In this document: in pieces, positions 8,349 to 17,301 of the stretch
Layout: each line of letters opens with the position of its first letter
Numbering within the stretch: position 1 is the first letter of the stretch
Assembly: GCA_002480645.1 (NCBI GenBank)
Contig: DLCN01000015.1
Span: 104,315-168,314 of the forward strand
Source: Balneolaceae bacterium UBA7797
Lineage (GTDB): Bacteria; Bacteroidota; Rhodothermia; Balneolales; Balneolaceae
DNA: 64,000 nucleotides
Direction of reading: 5' to 3'
The notes under the pieces: model-generated
Seen by the model: only the letters and a program-made list of their open reading frames with translations
Databases searched by the model: none
What the model was told of the DNA's origin: nothing
Made by a program: the position numbers and the translations under genes

Positions 8349-10124
8349 TTATTTTATAAGCATCATTTTTCGGGTCATGCTATTTGTACCGGCCGTAAGT
8401 CGGTAAATATAGATTCCGGATGACAGTTCAGAGGCATCAAAATTTACAGTATGTGAACCGGCTGACATTCGGGTATTCAATAGTGTGGCTACTTCCTGTC
8501 CAAGCATATTAAATACTTTAATTGATGCATTTGACGGTTGATCGAGCGTAAAATTTATAGTAGTGGTTGGGTTAAACGGATTCGGATAATTCTGTTCTAA
8601 TGCAAATACATCCGGATTCTCGTTATTTGCTTCTGCAGCAGTTACCATTCCACGTTGGAGCATCGCTGATCTGGGCATACTGTATGTACTGTTGCTTCCA
8701 TCACTGACAACTACACGATGATAGACAGTAGCCGTTGCTCCAATTTCGATGTCAAGGCTGGCAAGAATGTCATCTAACGTGCCGAAATCAGTAGTAAAGT
8801 TTGTCTCGGCTCCAACACTTGAATTCACGATCACATTAGTAAATGCAGAATCGGTTGCCAGCTGCCATACGTAATTTAGTTCATTTCCGTTGGTGTCGGA
8901 TGCCATTTCCCAGGTCGCTTCGAACATGGTAGCTATGTCTCCGGTAATGGATAATGAAGCTCCTTCCATGGGCGTAAGTATAGCACTTGAATCAGGAAAG
9001 AAATTGGTTCCGTACAGAATCTGTCCTCTGAGTTCGCCCGCAGCAAATGCTTCGGTATGGATATTTACATACATGCCTTCCTCATAAAAAGCCATTAACT
9101 GAGCCTCAGTTAGCGTGAAGGTATTCATTGCAGCTTCAAACATTCCGGCTGTATCGCTCATTACTGTGGTGTTTAGCAAGATGCTAACATCTCCGTTGGC
9201 ATCAACTTCTCCGGTATGTATATGTGCACCACCGGCGATACTTGCATCAAAATTTGAACTTAGATCGGTAAACCCACCTGATACAATAGCAGTTTCTCCG
9301 GAAACCTCAACGTTTATGGCTCCCATTGCCTCTGTCATTATGGGGTGAATTTCATTCATACCCGATAAAGTAGTTTTGAAATATGCGGTTGCATCTCCAA
9401 GTAATTGACCTCGAAGTTCACCTCCTGCATGTTCCATAGTGTGAATATTCAAATAGTATCCACGGGCCATTAAGGTAGCTTTTTGTTCTGTACTGAGTTC
9501 AAAGCTATTATCAGTGGCATGATACATACCTGAGCGAAGGTCGGATTCTGTGTCGGCTGTAAGTAAAAAGTCAACACCTCCATTGGTTCCGGCGTGTCCC
9601 GCATGTAAGTGAGAGCCCCCTGCAATGGATGCATCAAAATCTGATTCAAGACCCTGGAAAGAACCTGAAACAAACAAGGAGTTTCCGTGTAATTCGGCGA
9701 TAACGGCTCCATAAGCCATCGAATTTACTGAAGGTAACTCAGCAGATCCCGATAGCGCGGAATAAAAAGAAGCGGTAACCGGGGGAGTTACCTGTCCACG
9801 TAATTCTCCACCAGCGTACGAGGTAGTGTGAATATTTACATAAAACATGCGATCCATGATCGCTTGCTTTTGATCGGTTGTTAATTCAAATCGATTCTCA
9901 GAGGGTAAATAAACACCGGACTTCATATCAGCGTTAACTGTTGCATTCAATGAAATTGTAACATCACCATTCATGCCTGCCGGAGCCACATGTAAGTGAG
10001 AACCACCTGCTATGGAAGCGTCAAAAGTGCCATCAAGTTCGCTAAACGAGCCGGATACGATCAATGAATCACCATGTAATTGGAATACTAATCCACCATA
10101 AGCATGTGTTTTAGCTGCCGGCAC
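8349..10124 (-). pseudogene. CHRD-repeat protein with sorting domain, C-terminal part of a frameshifted gene
   Basis: The longest open frame here gives 591 residues, but its first codon is a GTG in the middle of a CHRD repeat, so it is not a natural start. The same frame reads upstream to about 10222 as STSYQGGELRAQLLPEADA, the end of CHRD repeat 1 and the beginning of repeat 2. It holds CHRD repeats 2-4, each with IAGGSHLH or IAGGAHIH, NIHT and GGELRGQ-like motifs. A fibronectin-like region (about 375-480) follows, then a type IX sorting domain opening NYPNPFNPTTT. CHRD domains occur in chordin and in many bacterial surface proteins; their ligand is unknown. With its N-terminal half (10144-10620) it forms one gene of about 2.27 kb. 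Confidence 0.8.
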
Positions 10125-10143
10125 TTCGAATGCACCGGAAAGA

Positions 10144-10620
10144 TTAGTTCGGAAATGTGCATCGGCTTCCGGTAAAAGTTGAGCTCTGAGTTCTCCACCC
10201 TGATAAGAGGTTGAATGTATGTTTATTTATATATAAACCTTGCATCATCAGAGTATCTACCTGACCGTCGCTAAGTGTAAAGGTGTTGTCTGCCGTTGCG
10301 TACGTTCCGCTTTTATTATCAGCGTTCATTGAAGCAGTAAGTGCTGTTAAAACGCCACCTGCCTGTCCGGCCATTCCAAAATGGATATGAGAAGCAGCGT
10401 AATCACCGGTTAATCCTCCAAAAGAACCTTCTAAGGTTAGTTCGTTGCCAATTAACGTGGCCATTACAGAACTGGTTGCTGTTGTTGTGAGAGCGGGTAC
10501 CTCGTTGCTTCCGCTGAGGTGAGCCTCAAAATTAGTTTGTGCCTGCGTAATCGGACTAAAACCGAAAACCGCAAAGCAAAGAACTGAAATTATAGTTCGT
10601 AGCCTATATAACGATTTCAT
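10144..10620 (-). pseudogene. CHRD protein, N-terminal part carrying the signal peptide (frameshifted)
   Basis: This 158-residue frame starts at a good ATG with a signal peptide (1-28, ending ITQAQ) and one CHRD repeat (FEAHLSGSNEVPAL, SHIHFGMAG). After GLYINKH the sequence departs from the family (TFNLLSGWRTQSS) and runs out of frame. Removing one copy of the 4-base tandem repeat at 10215-10222 restores HSTSYQGGELRAQ and joins it to the downstream frame. The gene lies 137 bp downstream of the anti-sigma gene and is probably in that regulon. As sequenced it would give a truncated secreted protein without sorting domain. Confidence 0.8.
10215..10222. repeat. 4-bp tandem duplication causing the CHRD frameshift
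   Basis: ATGTATGT on the plus strand is two copies of a 4-mer. Deleting one copy fuses the two CHRD frames into one continuous reading frame with the family consensus NxHSTSYQGGELR. It may be a true slippage mutation, a phase-variable tract of only two units, or a sequencing error. Confidence 0.7.
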
Positions 10621-10757
10621 GTGCGATTGATTTAATTAAAGTTAAATACCCTTTTGGGTTAGTTGTCTGTTGTTACGCAGACTTTACACGCACAGATTGG
10701 TTTGCTATAAAAAAACCATTTAGCTACTTAAACGACGATCTAAGTAAGGGGTTTGAA

Positions 10758-11540
10758 TCAACTCCCCAGTAAATACATATCTCCGGTAGGTTGAGGAACT
10801 CCACCTTTAGGTTCCATGGTAATAGCGAAAGCACCGGAACCAAGGTCATGGGAGAGTTCATCTACTTTGAAGAAAGAATTCGAAACCGGTTCCGAGATTG
10901 AAAATACCCCGGCACTAATCGGCTGATTGTTTACGATAAGCCATAATTGATAGTCTTTATCGGAAGGAGCTGCCGGTAAATTCGAAACCTGTAGCAGTGC
11001 CCGGTCGTTATCTTTATCCCAGACAACTTTCCCATATCCGCCGGGATTCACTTCCAGCCCGTTCATCATTACCAGATCCACATCACGGGCTTCCAGTATT
11101 GTTAATAATTCTTCCTTTTGGGATAATTCATCACCAAGTCGTTCTATCACAGTTTCGTATTTGGCCAATTCCCTTGATGAGGAAGTCATCTTATCGGTCA
11201 GATTCTGGCTGTAGAAACCCAACCCAACCGTAGATATCAGGAAAAGTACAGCTGCTGCCAGAGAGTATCGATAACGGGTAAGATATTTTACATTCGACCG
11301 TTGAATGGTTGACCAAACTCTGCGAATGAGAGTTTGTTTCAGGGTTTCATCAGGTGCCTGTGCGGGGTACAAAAGGGCAAGTTCCGAAGCAACCCCTTTC
11401 ATTTCTTCAAAAAATACTTTTTGCTGTGTGGAACTCTGTTCGAGCAATTGCAGGAATAATTCTTTGTCAGATTCAGTGAGTGAATCCAGTACATATCCCG
11501 CGCATAATTCTTCAAAATTTTTTTGATCCACCTGTGACAT
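10758..11540 (-). CDS. RskA-type anti-sigma factor
   Basis: A 260-residue membrane anti-sigma factor. The N-terminal helical sigma-binding domain (FEELCAGYVLDSLTESD, residues 9-25) resembles anti-sigma-K domains. One transmembrane helix lies at about 92-111, a coiled segment at about 113-150, and a C-terminal periplasmic RskA fold ends in GGVPQPTGDMYLLG. GKVVWDKDNDRALLQVSNLP and YQLWLIVNNQPISAGVF are the recognisable core strands. Its ATG overlaps the stop of the sigma gene by 1 base (TAATG), indicating translational coupling. It presumably holds the ECF sigma factor at the membrane until regulated proteolysis. Confidence 0.88.
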   Translation of the reverse strand: MSQVDQKNFEELCAGYVLDSLTESDKELFLQLLEQSSTQQKVFFEEMKGVASELALLYPAQAPDETLKQTLIRRVWSTIQRSNVKYLTRYRYSLAAAVLFLISTVGLGFYSQNLTDKMTSSSRELAKYETVIERLGDELSQKEELLTILEARDVDLVMMNGLEVNPGGYGKVVWDKDNDRALLQVSNLPAAPSDKDYQLWLIVNNQPISAGVFSISEPVSNSFFKVDELSHDLGSGAFAITMEPKGGVPQPTGDMYLLGS

Positions 11541-12154
11541 TATTCATCCTCCTGTGCCAATAATTCTTTTAGCTTCAGCATGCCGTCACGCATCCGGGTT
11601 TTCACAGTTCCCAGAGGTATATCATATTTTTCTGATATCTCAGACTGTGTTAACCCACCAAAGTAGGCAACTTGTATAACGCTTCTCTGCTTTTCTGAGA
11701 GTTGTCCGAGCGCTTTGTACACCCGTTCAGCCCGATCGGAGAGAATAGTATTCTCAAGCGGATTATTTTCGTTCGAAAACAATGGATTATACACGTCTTC
11801 ATCATCCAGGTTTATGGATTGCTTCTGCTGTTCTTTATAAACTTTTGATCGCAGCCTGTCTATCGCTTTATTTCGTGTAAGGGATACGATCCACGTGTAA
11901 GGAGTACCCCGGGAGGGATCAAATTGATCTGCTCTTTCCCAGATGTTTGTGAATACCTCCTGAAGCATATCCTCAGATTCTTCCTTTTTATGAAGTATAG
12001 AAACAAGTATTCCGAAAAGTAATCGGTTATAATGATCATATAACTCTTCCAATGCGTCAGGTTCCTGAGCGGCGATCCTCCGCATAATATCTCTGTCGCG
12101 GGAGTTATTCTGAGTTAACAAACGGCCTACAGCCGAAATAAAGATATATAACAT
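11540..12154 (-). CDS. ECF RNA polymerase sigma factor (SigK-like)
   Basis: A 204-residue group 4 sigma factor. Region 2 runs about residues 40-108 (SEDMLQEVFTNIWERADQF, then TPYTWIVSLTRNKAIDRLRS). Region 4 is at about 145-200, with LSEKQRSVIQVAYFGGLTQ and the recognition helix IPLGTVKTRMRDGMLKLK. It is the first gene of a pair with the RskA-like anti-sigma factor. In mycobacteria SigK/RskA controls secreted fasciclin proteins; here the adjacent secreted CHRD protein is the obvious candidate target. An in-frame ATG 23 codons in (IMRRIAAQEP) is a plausible alternative start. Confidence 0.92.
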   Translation of the reverse strand: MLYIFISAVGRLLTQNNSRDRDIMRRIAAQEPDALEELYDHYNRLLFGILVSILHKKEESEDMLQEVFTNIWERADQFDPSRGTPYTWIVSLTRNKAIDRLRSKVYKEQQKQSINLDDEDVYNPLFSNENNPLENTILSDRAERVYKALGQLSEKQRSVIQVAYFGGLTQSEISEKYDIPLGTVKTRMRDGMLKLKELLAQEDE

Positions 12155-12233
12155 AAACTGCTTAGTTAGGAATACGAAAGAATACGGGTATTGGATGGTT
12201 GTAAACTACAGGAAGATCAGCAAAATCCGAAAG

Positions 12234-14270
12234 TCAGAGTAATTCTTTTAAGGCGCTCAATGAGTTAACGGGTTTTTCACAGCTATAATTTCTGCATACG
12301 TAAATGGTGGTATCATCATTTAATGCAGGATTGTGGGTCAGGTAATTACACAGCGTGAAGATAGGGTCTTTCTCAACTCCCGGATTATGTACGAGTACTT
12401 TTTGAGGGAGGTATGCAGACCGTAGATATCGAATGATCTCTGCAGAGCTTTGACTTGCAGCATTTTCTGCAACAATGATCTCTTTTGGGGAATGATGGAT
12501 GAATTGTAAGGCCATCATACCCATCGTAATGCTCGATCCGGAACGTATCAATTCCGAGGAGAATAACTTACCGGTCTGTTCGACCAATTCATCATAGTGT
12601 GTATTTCCGGTAATTTTGCCAAGGCGGAGAAGATTAACGAGTGCCATTGAATTAGCGGAAGGAACCGCTCCGTCAAAAACAGGTTTTTGAGCTCCCAGTA
12701 CCAGATCTGCTTCATCACTTGATGAATAGAAACCTCCTACTTCTGCATCATAAAAACGATCAATAAAATGATCGTTCAATGCCACGGCCTGTTTCAGATA
12801 TTCACTGTTGAAGGTAGCTTCATATAAGTCGATAGAAGCCTGGATCAGAAAAGCATAATCGTCGGCAAAAGCGTGAATGGCTCGTTCATCATCCCTGTAC
12901 CGGTGATAAAGAACCTCATTTTCGAGCATTGTGTGTAGAACGAATTGATAAGCTTTTTCCGCAGATTGTATAAAATCAGATTCGTCAAATACCGCACCCG
13001 ATCTCGCAAGAGCTGAAATCATGAGTGCATTCCAGTCCGTAAGCATTTTATCATCTAACAGAGGACGAATCCGTGTATTCCTTACAGAAGTCAGCGTTGC
13101 CCGAATGGCATGCCAACGGGACGTTTCAGCACTACCCAGAGGAATATCAAGCCATAGAATATTCTGACCTGTTGGCGCCCCGGTAGCTTCATCATTGAAA
13201 TTTCCTTCCTTCGAAATGTTGAAATACTCTTCCAGAAACTCCATTTCTTCCTCAGGCAAAGACGAAGTTAATTCTGCATGGCTCCAGGTATAGAATTTAC
13301 CTTCCTCACCTTCACTGTCGGCATCTTCAGCAGAATAGAAATATCCTGCTTCCGACCGAAGGTCCCGGTTAACATATTCCGCGATCTCATAAACAGTTTG
13401 TTTGAATAATGGATTTTGAGTGGCCTGCCAGCCTTCGGTGTAGGCCATCATCATAAGAGCCTGATCGTAGAGCATTTTCTCAAAATGGGGGAGTAACCAT
13501 TCCCGGTCGGTGGAATAGCGATGGAATCCATACCCGACCTGATCCCAGATGCCTCCCAATCGCATAGCCGTGAGTGTTTCAGAGGCTGATCTTTTAAACC
13601 GTTCATCCTTGGAGTAATGCCATTGGCGAAACAGGAACATGAGATTGTGCGGAGTCGGAAATTTCGGAGCAGAACCAAATCCACCATAGTCGGCATCATA
13701 ATTTTGCTGCAATTGTTCAGCGGCAAAATCAATAGCCTCAGTTCCCGGAAAAACACCGGATTCAAATTGTTGAGAACGACTATACCCTTCCCGGATCTTC
13801 TCGATGGCTTTAGTGATCTTGGCAGGTTCATTTTTCCATACACCGGTTATTCCGGGAATCAATTGACGCAATCCGATTCGATTGTAACGAGCTTCTTTTG
13901 GAATATAGGTTCCGGCAAAAAAAGGTTCTTTTTCCGGGGTCATAATAATGGTGAGCGGCCATCCGCCCTGACCATTCAACATCTGGCAAACCGTCATATA
14001 CATTTGATCCAGATCCGGTCGCTCTTCCCGGTCTACCTTAATGTTTACAAAAGCCTGATTCATCATAGAGGCGATCTCTGAATCTTCAAAACTTTCGTGC
14101 TCCATTACATGGCACCAGTGGCAGGTAGCGTAGCCGATCGATAAAAAGATCGGCTTTTGTTCTTTTTTTGCTTTCTCAAAGGCTTCATCACTCCACGGAT
14201 ACCAATCTACGGGATTGTCTTTGTGTTGAAGCAGATACGGACTTTTTTCCTGTGCGAGCTTATTAGACAC
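12234..14270 (-). CDS. YyaL/SPATA20-type thioredoxin-domain protein (DUF255)
   Basis: A 678-residue protein of the DUF255 family. The N-terminal thioredoxin-like domain starts NKLAQEKSPYLLQHKDNPVD and carries CHWC at about residues 51-54 (ATCHWCHVMEHESFED). The remainder is an alpha/alpha-barrel like the N-acyl-glucosamine epimerases (for example FYSAEDADSEGEEGKFYTW and DGAVPSANSMA). The family is highly conserved from bacteria to mammals but its substrate is unproven. It overlaps the methylglyoxal synthase gene by 8 bp, so the two are probably co-transcribed. Confidence 0.9.
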   Translation of the reverse strand: MSNKLAQEKSPYLLQHKDNPVDWYPWSDEAFEKAKKEQKPIFLSIGYATCHWCHVMEHESFEDSEIASMMNQAFVNIKVDREERPDLDQMYMTVCQMLNGQGGWPLTIIMTPEKEPFFAGTYIPKEARYNRIGLRQLIPGITGVWKNEPAKITKAIEKIREGYSRSQQFESGVFPGTEAIDFAAEQLQQNYDADYGGFGSAPKFPTPHNLMFLFRQWHYSKDERFKRSASETLTAMRLGGIWDQVGYGFHRYSTDREWLLPHFEKMLYDQALMMMAYTEGWQATQNPLFKQTVYEIAEYVNRDLRSEAGYFYSAEDADSEGEEGKFYTWSHAELTSSLPEEEMEFLEEYFNISKEGNFNDEATGAPTGQNILWLDIPLGSAETSRWHAIRATLTSVRNTRIRPLLDDKMLTDWNALMISALARSGAVFDESDFIQSAEKAYQFVLHTMLENEVLYHRYRDDERAIHAFADDYAFLIQASIDLYEATFNSEYLKQAVALNDHFIDRFYDAEVGGFYSSSDEADLVLGAQKPVFDGAVPSANSMALVNLLRLGKITGNTHYDELVEQTGKLFSSELIRSGSSITMGMMALQFIHHSPKEIIVAENAASQSSAEIIRYLRSAYLPQKVLVHNPGVEKDPIFTLCNYLTHNPALNDDTTIYVCRNYSCEKPVNSLSALKELL

Positions 14271-14751
14271 TAATATCCTTTTTGAAACGCTGACTATAAT
14301 CTACAATAAAGCGTTCGTATGGTTTATCCATGAGCGGGGATGAGATCAGAAAATCAGCTGATGCCCGATTTATTGCCATTGGGATATTATACACCACACT
14401 AATTCTTTGCAGTGCTTTCACATCTACATCGTGTGGTTGCGCCTGTAGTGGATCCCAGAAAAAGATCATGATATCAATTTCGTTGTCTATGATGGCTGAT
14501 CCGATCTGCAGATCGCCTCCCAGAGGACCGCTCTTAAAAGTAAATACAGGCAAATTCAGTTTTTCGGCTGCCAGAGAGCCGGTGGTACCGGTACCGAATA
14601 AATTATGATTAGATAGAATATCCCGATTGTATTCAGCCCAGTCTAAAAGATCCAGTTTTCTGTGATCGTGAGCGATCAGGGCAATGTTTTTTTTGGGACG
14701 CATTTTTGTGATGCTATCCGCTATAGATGGATGATGTGCATTCTTTTTCAT
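14263..14751 (-). CDS. mgsA: methylglyoxal synthase
   Basis: Converts dihydroxyacetone phosphate to methylglyoxal and phosphate, a bypass of lower glycolysis. At 162 residues it is close to E. coli MgsA (152). It carries IALIAHDHRK with the active-site histidine, phosphate-binding GTGTTG, SGPLGGDLQIG (Asp80 corresponds to catalytic Asp71 in E. coli), FFWDPLQAQPHDVDVKAL, and the late INRASADFLI segment. An internal ATG (MRPKKNIAL) is an alternative start 16 codons in. It is the first gene of a pair with the DUF255 protein. Confidence 0.95.
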   Translation of the reverse strand: MKKNAHHPSIADSITKMRPKKNIALIAHDHRKLDLLDWAEYNRDILSNHNLFGTGTTGSLAAEKLNLPVFTFKSGPLGGDLQIGSAIIDNEIDIMIFFWDPLQAQPHDVDVKALQRISVVYNIPMAINRASADFLISSPLMDKPYERFIVDYSQRFKKDISV

Positions 14752-14835
14752 GTAAATTTCGTCTCCTGAGTGAGTTTGAAAGCCGGTAATTATATACGAA
14801 TTGGAAGGTAAGTTTTTACAACCAATAAGCCGAAT

Positions 14836-16686
14836 TTAAACCACTAATCTGAGCGATGGTCGCTCAAGCCGGATCTGTTTGATCTTGAACTCTTTGTCTT
14901 TGAATCCCTTAAGCTCGATGGCACTTTCTTTAACGAACAAATGATCTTTGCGCTTATCCAGATATAGCTGAACATCAGGATGCTGAAAAACGTCGTCAGA
15001 AATTACGATCTCTTTTTCTTTGGCAACATCAACAAGACGGGAGGCGATATTTACCGTTGTGCCAAAATAATCGGTGCGGCCATTCAAATTCACAGCGGTA
15101 CAATCCCCAAAATGAACCCCTGCTTTAATCTTAAAGGAGCTGCCCATGGCAGTAGAAAAGGTGAATATCTGTTGAATGCGTTCAACCGCTTTCAGGGCAG
15201 AGACCGGCTCTCTGAATACCGCCATCACCGAATCCCCGATGGTTTTTACAATGCCACCACGTTCTTCCGCTACGATCTGTTCTATGATCTTGAAATGACT
15301 CATAACTCTGCCGATTGCAAAATCATCGCCTTCTTTGCTGTAGATCTCGGTTGAATTCAGGAGGTCTGTAAATAGCATGGTAACTCCGGAAGCTTTAACC
15401 TGTACTTCCTCATCCAGAGCCTCCATCGGAAATAAAGATCTGAAATCATGAGCAGAACTAACTTCACTGGCATAAGTGGCTTCCTTTTTCCAATCCTTTT
15501 TCTCCAGATTACAGACCAAACGATGCTCAGTTTTATTAATGAGTGTGATATTTGGCTTCGTCGAGATCACCACTTCCTGCCCTTTGAAATCATCTTCTGT
15601 TAAAGTGATGGTTACCGTATCTACCGCATTATCTCTGGCATGAAGTATTAATTCCCCTTCATGAGCATCGCTTTTAAATATATAGGTACCCTCTTCCAGC
15701 CAGACTTTAAGGTACATAGTCTCTTTTGCACGCATAAAATGCTGGCTCACCTTATGTGGCGTTTCCTGAGGGTCGCCAATAGAATACTTGCGATCTGATA
15801 ATTTTCTAACAGTAGGATGCGGGCTGAATACCAATTGGGTATTTAAGTTAAAATCCATGCTGTAACTGGTATCGCATTCAGGGCAATGAAGCTCAGTATC
15901 GCAGGTTCTTAAATTTTTAAAACTGTAATGAGGTTGCTTACAACCCGGACAATAGACTTCCCATTTATAATCAAGTAATTCGATATGGGCTCCATGAAGA
16001 AACACATTAAGCACAGAATATTTTTTCTCACCCCAGTGTTCCGCTAAAAGAAAAGGATGGATCTGATGGAGTTCGGCATCATCGGCTCTGCGAATATATT
16101 GAACCAGATGATCAATAATTCTTTTTCTTCTGGTTTTAGTGAGGAGCTCTTTTTCTGCCTTATATATTTTCTTTTCGGCAGATCTGCCCAACATTTTTGG
16201 AGTATTGAACTCGTAGGGCATTTTATTTTCTTTCGCACAGCGATCGAATTGCTGAAGCAGGGCATCGTACCGCGTTTTTAAATATCTCTCGAGAATATAC
16301 TTAGCGAAAGCAAAGAAGATTTTTTTATCCGGAGTGATCCAAAGCCGGGTTCGTACCAAGGTACCTTTTTTATTTTGGGTAAGATCAACGAGATATCTGA
16401 ACTTCTTTAAAAATCCGGATTTATAATATCGGGTAGTTCCAAATCTGAAGGGCTGTTCCCAAATGTAGGGCTCCTGCTCCCATAATATAAAAGAACTTAA
16501 CTGGTCACTTGATATTTCCAGAAGGTGCTTATTTTTAGGCTGTGTGATCTGATTTTTCTTAACAGCCTGTAAACGAAGGGCTTTAAAAATGGCATCGGTA
16601 TCAGACACTAATGGCCACAGCTGCTCCGGCATTGCCTCCAGCTGTATTGACCAGTCAAAATAATGTTGTCGTCCTTCGTTATTCAA
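14836..16686 (-). CDS. class III adenylate cyclase with N-terminal START-like and zinc-ribbon regions
   Basis: A 616-residue soluble cyclase. Residues about 9-150 look like a START/SRPBCC lipid-binding-type fold. A DUF5939-like region follows, with zinc-ribbon cysteines C246, C249, C268 and C271. The C-terminal catalytic domain (about 430-605) has metal-binding Asp441 in MLFTDLLNSTE and Asp485 in KTIGDSVMAVF. Lys481 and Asp539 (TDYFG) are the residues that select adenine over guanine, and NIASR (546-550) supplies the transition-state Asn and Arg. All key residues are present, so it should make cAMP. No membrane segment is seen. It is divergent from ndk. A CRP-like site occurs later in this window at the TonB receptor. 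Confidence 0.9.
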   Translation of the reverse strand: MNNEGRQHYFDWSIQLEAMPEQLWPLVSDTDAIFKALRLQAVKKNQITQPKNKHLLEISSDQLSSFILWEQEPYIWEQPFRFGTTRYYKSGFLKKFRYLVDLTQNKKGTLVRTRLWITPDKKIFFAFAKYILERYLKTRYDALLQQFDRCAKENKMPYEFNTPKMLGRSAEKKIYKAEKELLTKTRRKRIIDHLVQYIRRADDAELHQIHPFLLAEHWGEKKYSVLNVFLHGAHIELLDYKWEVYCPGCKQPHYSFKNLRTCDTELHCPECDTSYSMDFNLNTQLVFSPHPTVRKLSDRKYSIGDPQETPHKVSQHFMRAKETMYLKVWLEEGTYIFKSDAHEGELILHARDNAVDTVTITLTEDDFKGQEVVISTKPNITLINKTEHRLVCNLEKKDWKKEATYASEVSSAHDFRSLFPMEALDEEVQVKASGVTMLFTDLLNSTEIYSKEGDDFAIGRVMSHFKIIEQIVAEERGGIVKTIGDSVMAVFREPVSALKAVERIQQIFTFSTAMGSSFKIKAGVHFGDCTAVNLNGRTDYFGTTVNIASRLVDVAKEKEIVISDDVFQHPDVQLYLDKRKDHLFVKESAIELKGFKDKEFKIKQIRLERPSLRLVV

Positions 16687-16801
16687 AATCGCTTCCCGTT
16701 GCCAAGGTCGATAATTAATCCTTCAAACCGTATCTTATTGTACGTGTTTTTGAAGAGAGCTCCTTCAAAAGCTTGTTACAAAATTTTAATAAAACATATC
16801 A

Positions 16802-17233
16802 ATGGCAATAGAAAGAACATTAACTATTCTTAAACCCGATTGTGTAAAGAAAGGCCTGATCGGAGAAGTAACAAAAAGAATTCAGGAAGCTGGTTTTACT
16901 ATCCTCGCAATGAAAATGACCCGACTAACCCCGGATACTGCCGGCGGGTTTTATGCAGTACACAAAGAACGTCCGTTTTATGATGAGTTGTGTGAGTTTA
17001 TGAGCAGTGGAGCATGCGTGCCTATGATCCTTGAAAAAGAGAATGCAATCGCAGATTTCAGAAAGCTGATCGGAGCAACGAATCCGGCTGAAGCTGATGC
17101 CGGGACCATCCGTGCAGATTTTGCAGATAGCATGGGCGAAAATATTATTCATGGTTCCGACTCGGTAGAGAATGGAAAGATCGAAGCAGCTTACTTCTTT
17201 GCTGAATCAGAGGTGGTTGCAAATCTGGCCTGA
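16802..17233 (+). CDS. ndk: nucleoside diphosphate kinase
   Basis: Transfers the gamma-phosphate of ATP to NDPs through a phosphohistidine. At 143 residues it is the normal bacterial length. It opens ERTLTILKPDCVKKGLIG and has the catalytic His117 in NIIHGSDSVENGKIE. Monocistronic: its own terminator follows within 30 bp. Confidence 0.97.
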   Translation: MAIERTLTILKPDCVKKGLIGEVTKRIQEAGFTILAMKMTRLTPDTAGGFYAVHKERPFYDELCEFMSSGACVPMILEKENAIADFRKLIGATNPAEADAGTIRADFADSMGENIIHGSDSVENGKIEAAYFFAESEVVANLA

Positions 17234-17259
17234 TCGTAGGCTTGGTTAAAATTTATCTT

Positions 17260-17289
17260 AAGCCTGATGGAACACATCAGGCTTTTTTT
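17260..17289 (+). terminator. Rho-independent terminator of ndk
   Basis: A perfect 10-bp stem (17260-17269 with 17275-17284), 5-base loop and a T-run to 17289. It sits inside the upstream extension of the next reading frame, which supports the later start (17302) for that gene. Confidence 0.88.
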
Positions 17290-17301
17290 GTATCTACGAG
17301 T

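Noticed and set aside
8349..10124. Treating the 591-residue CHRD frame as an independent gene
   Set aside because: Its first codon is a GTG in the middle of a repeat, and the same frame reads upstream into a proper CHRD sequence that joins the previous frame.
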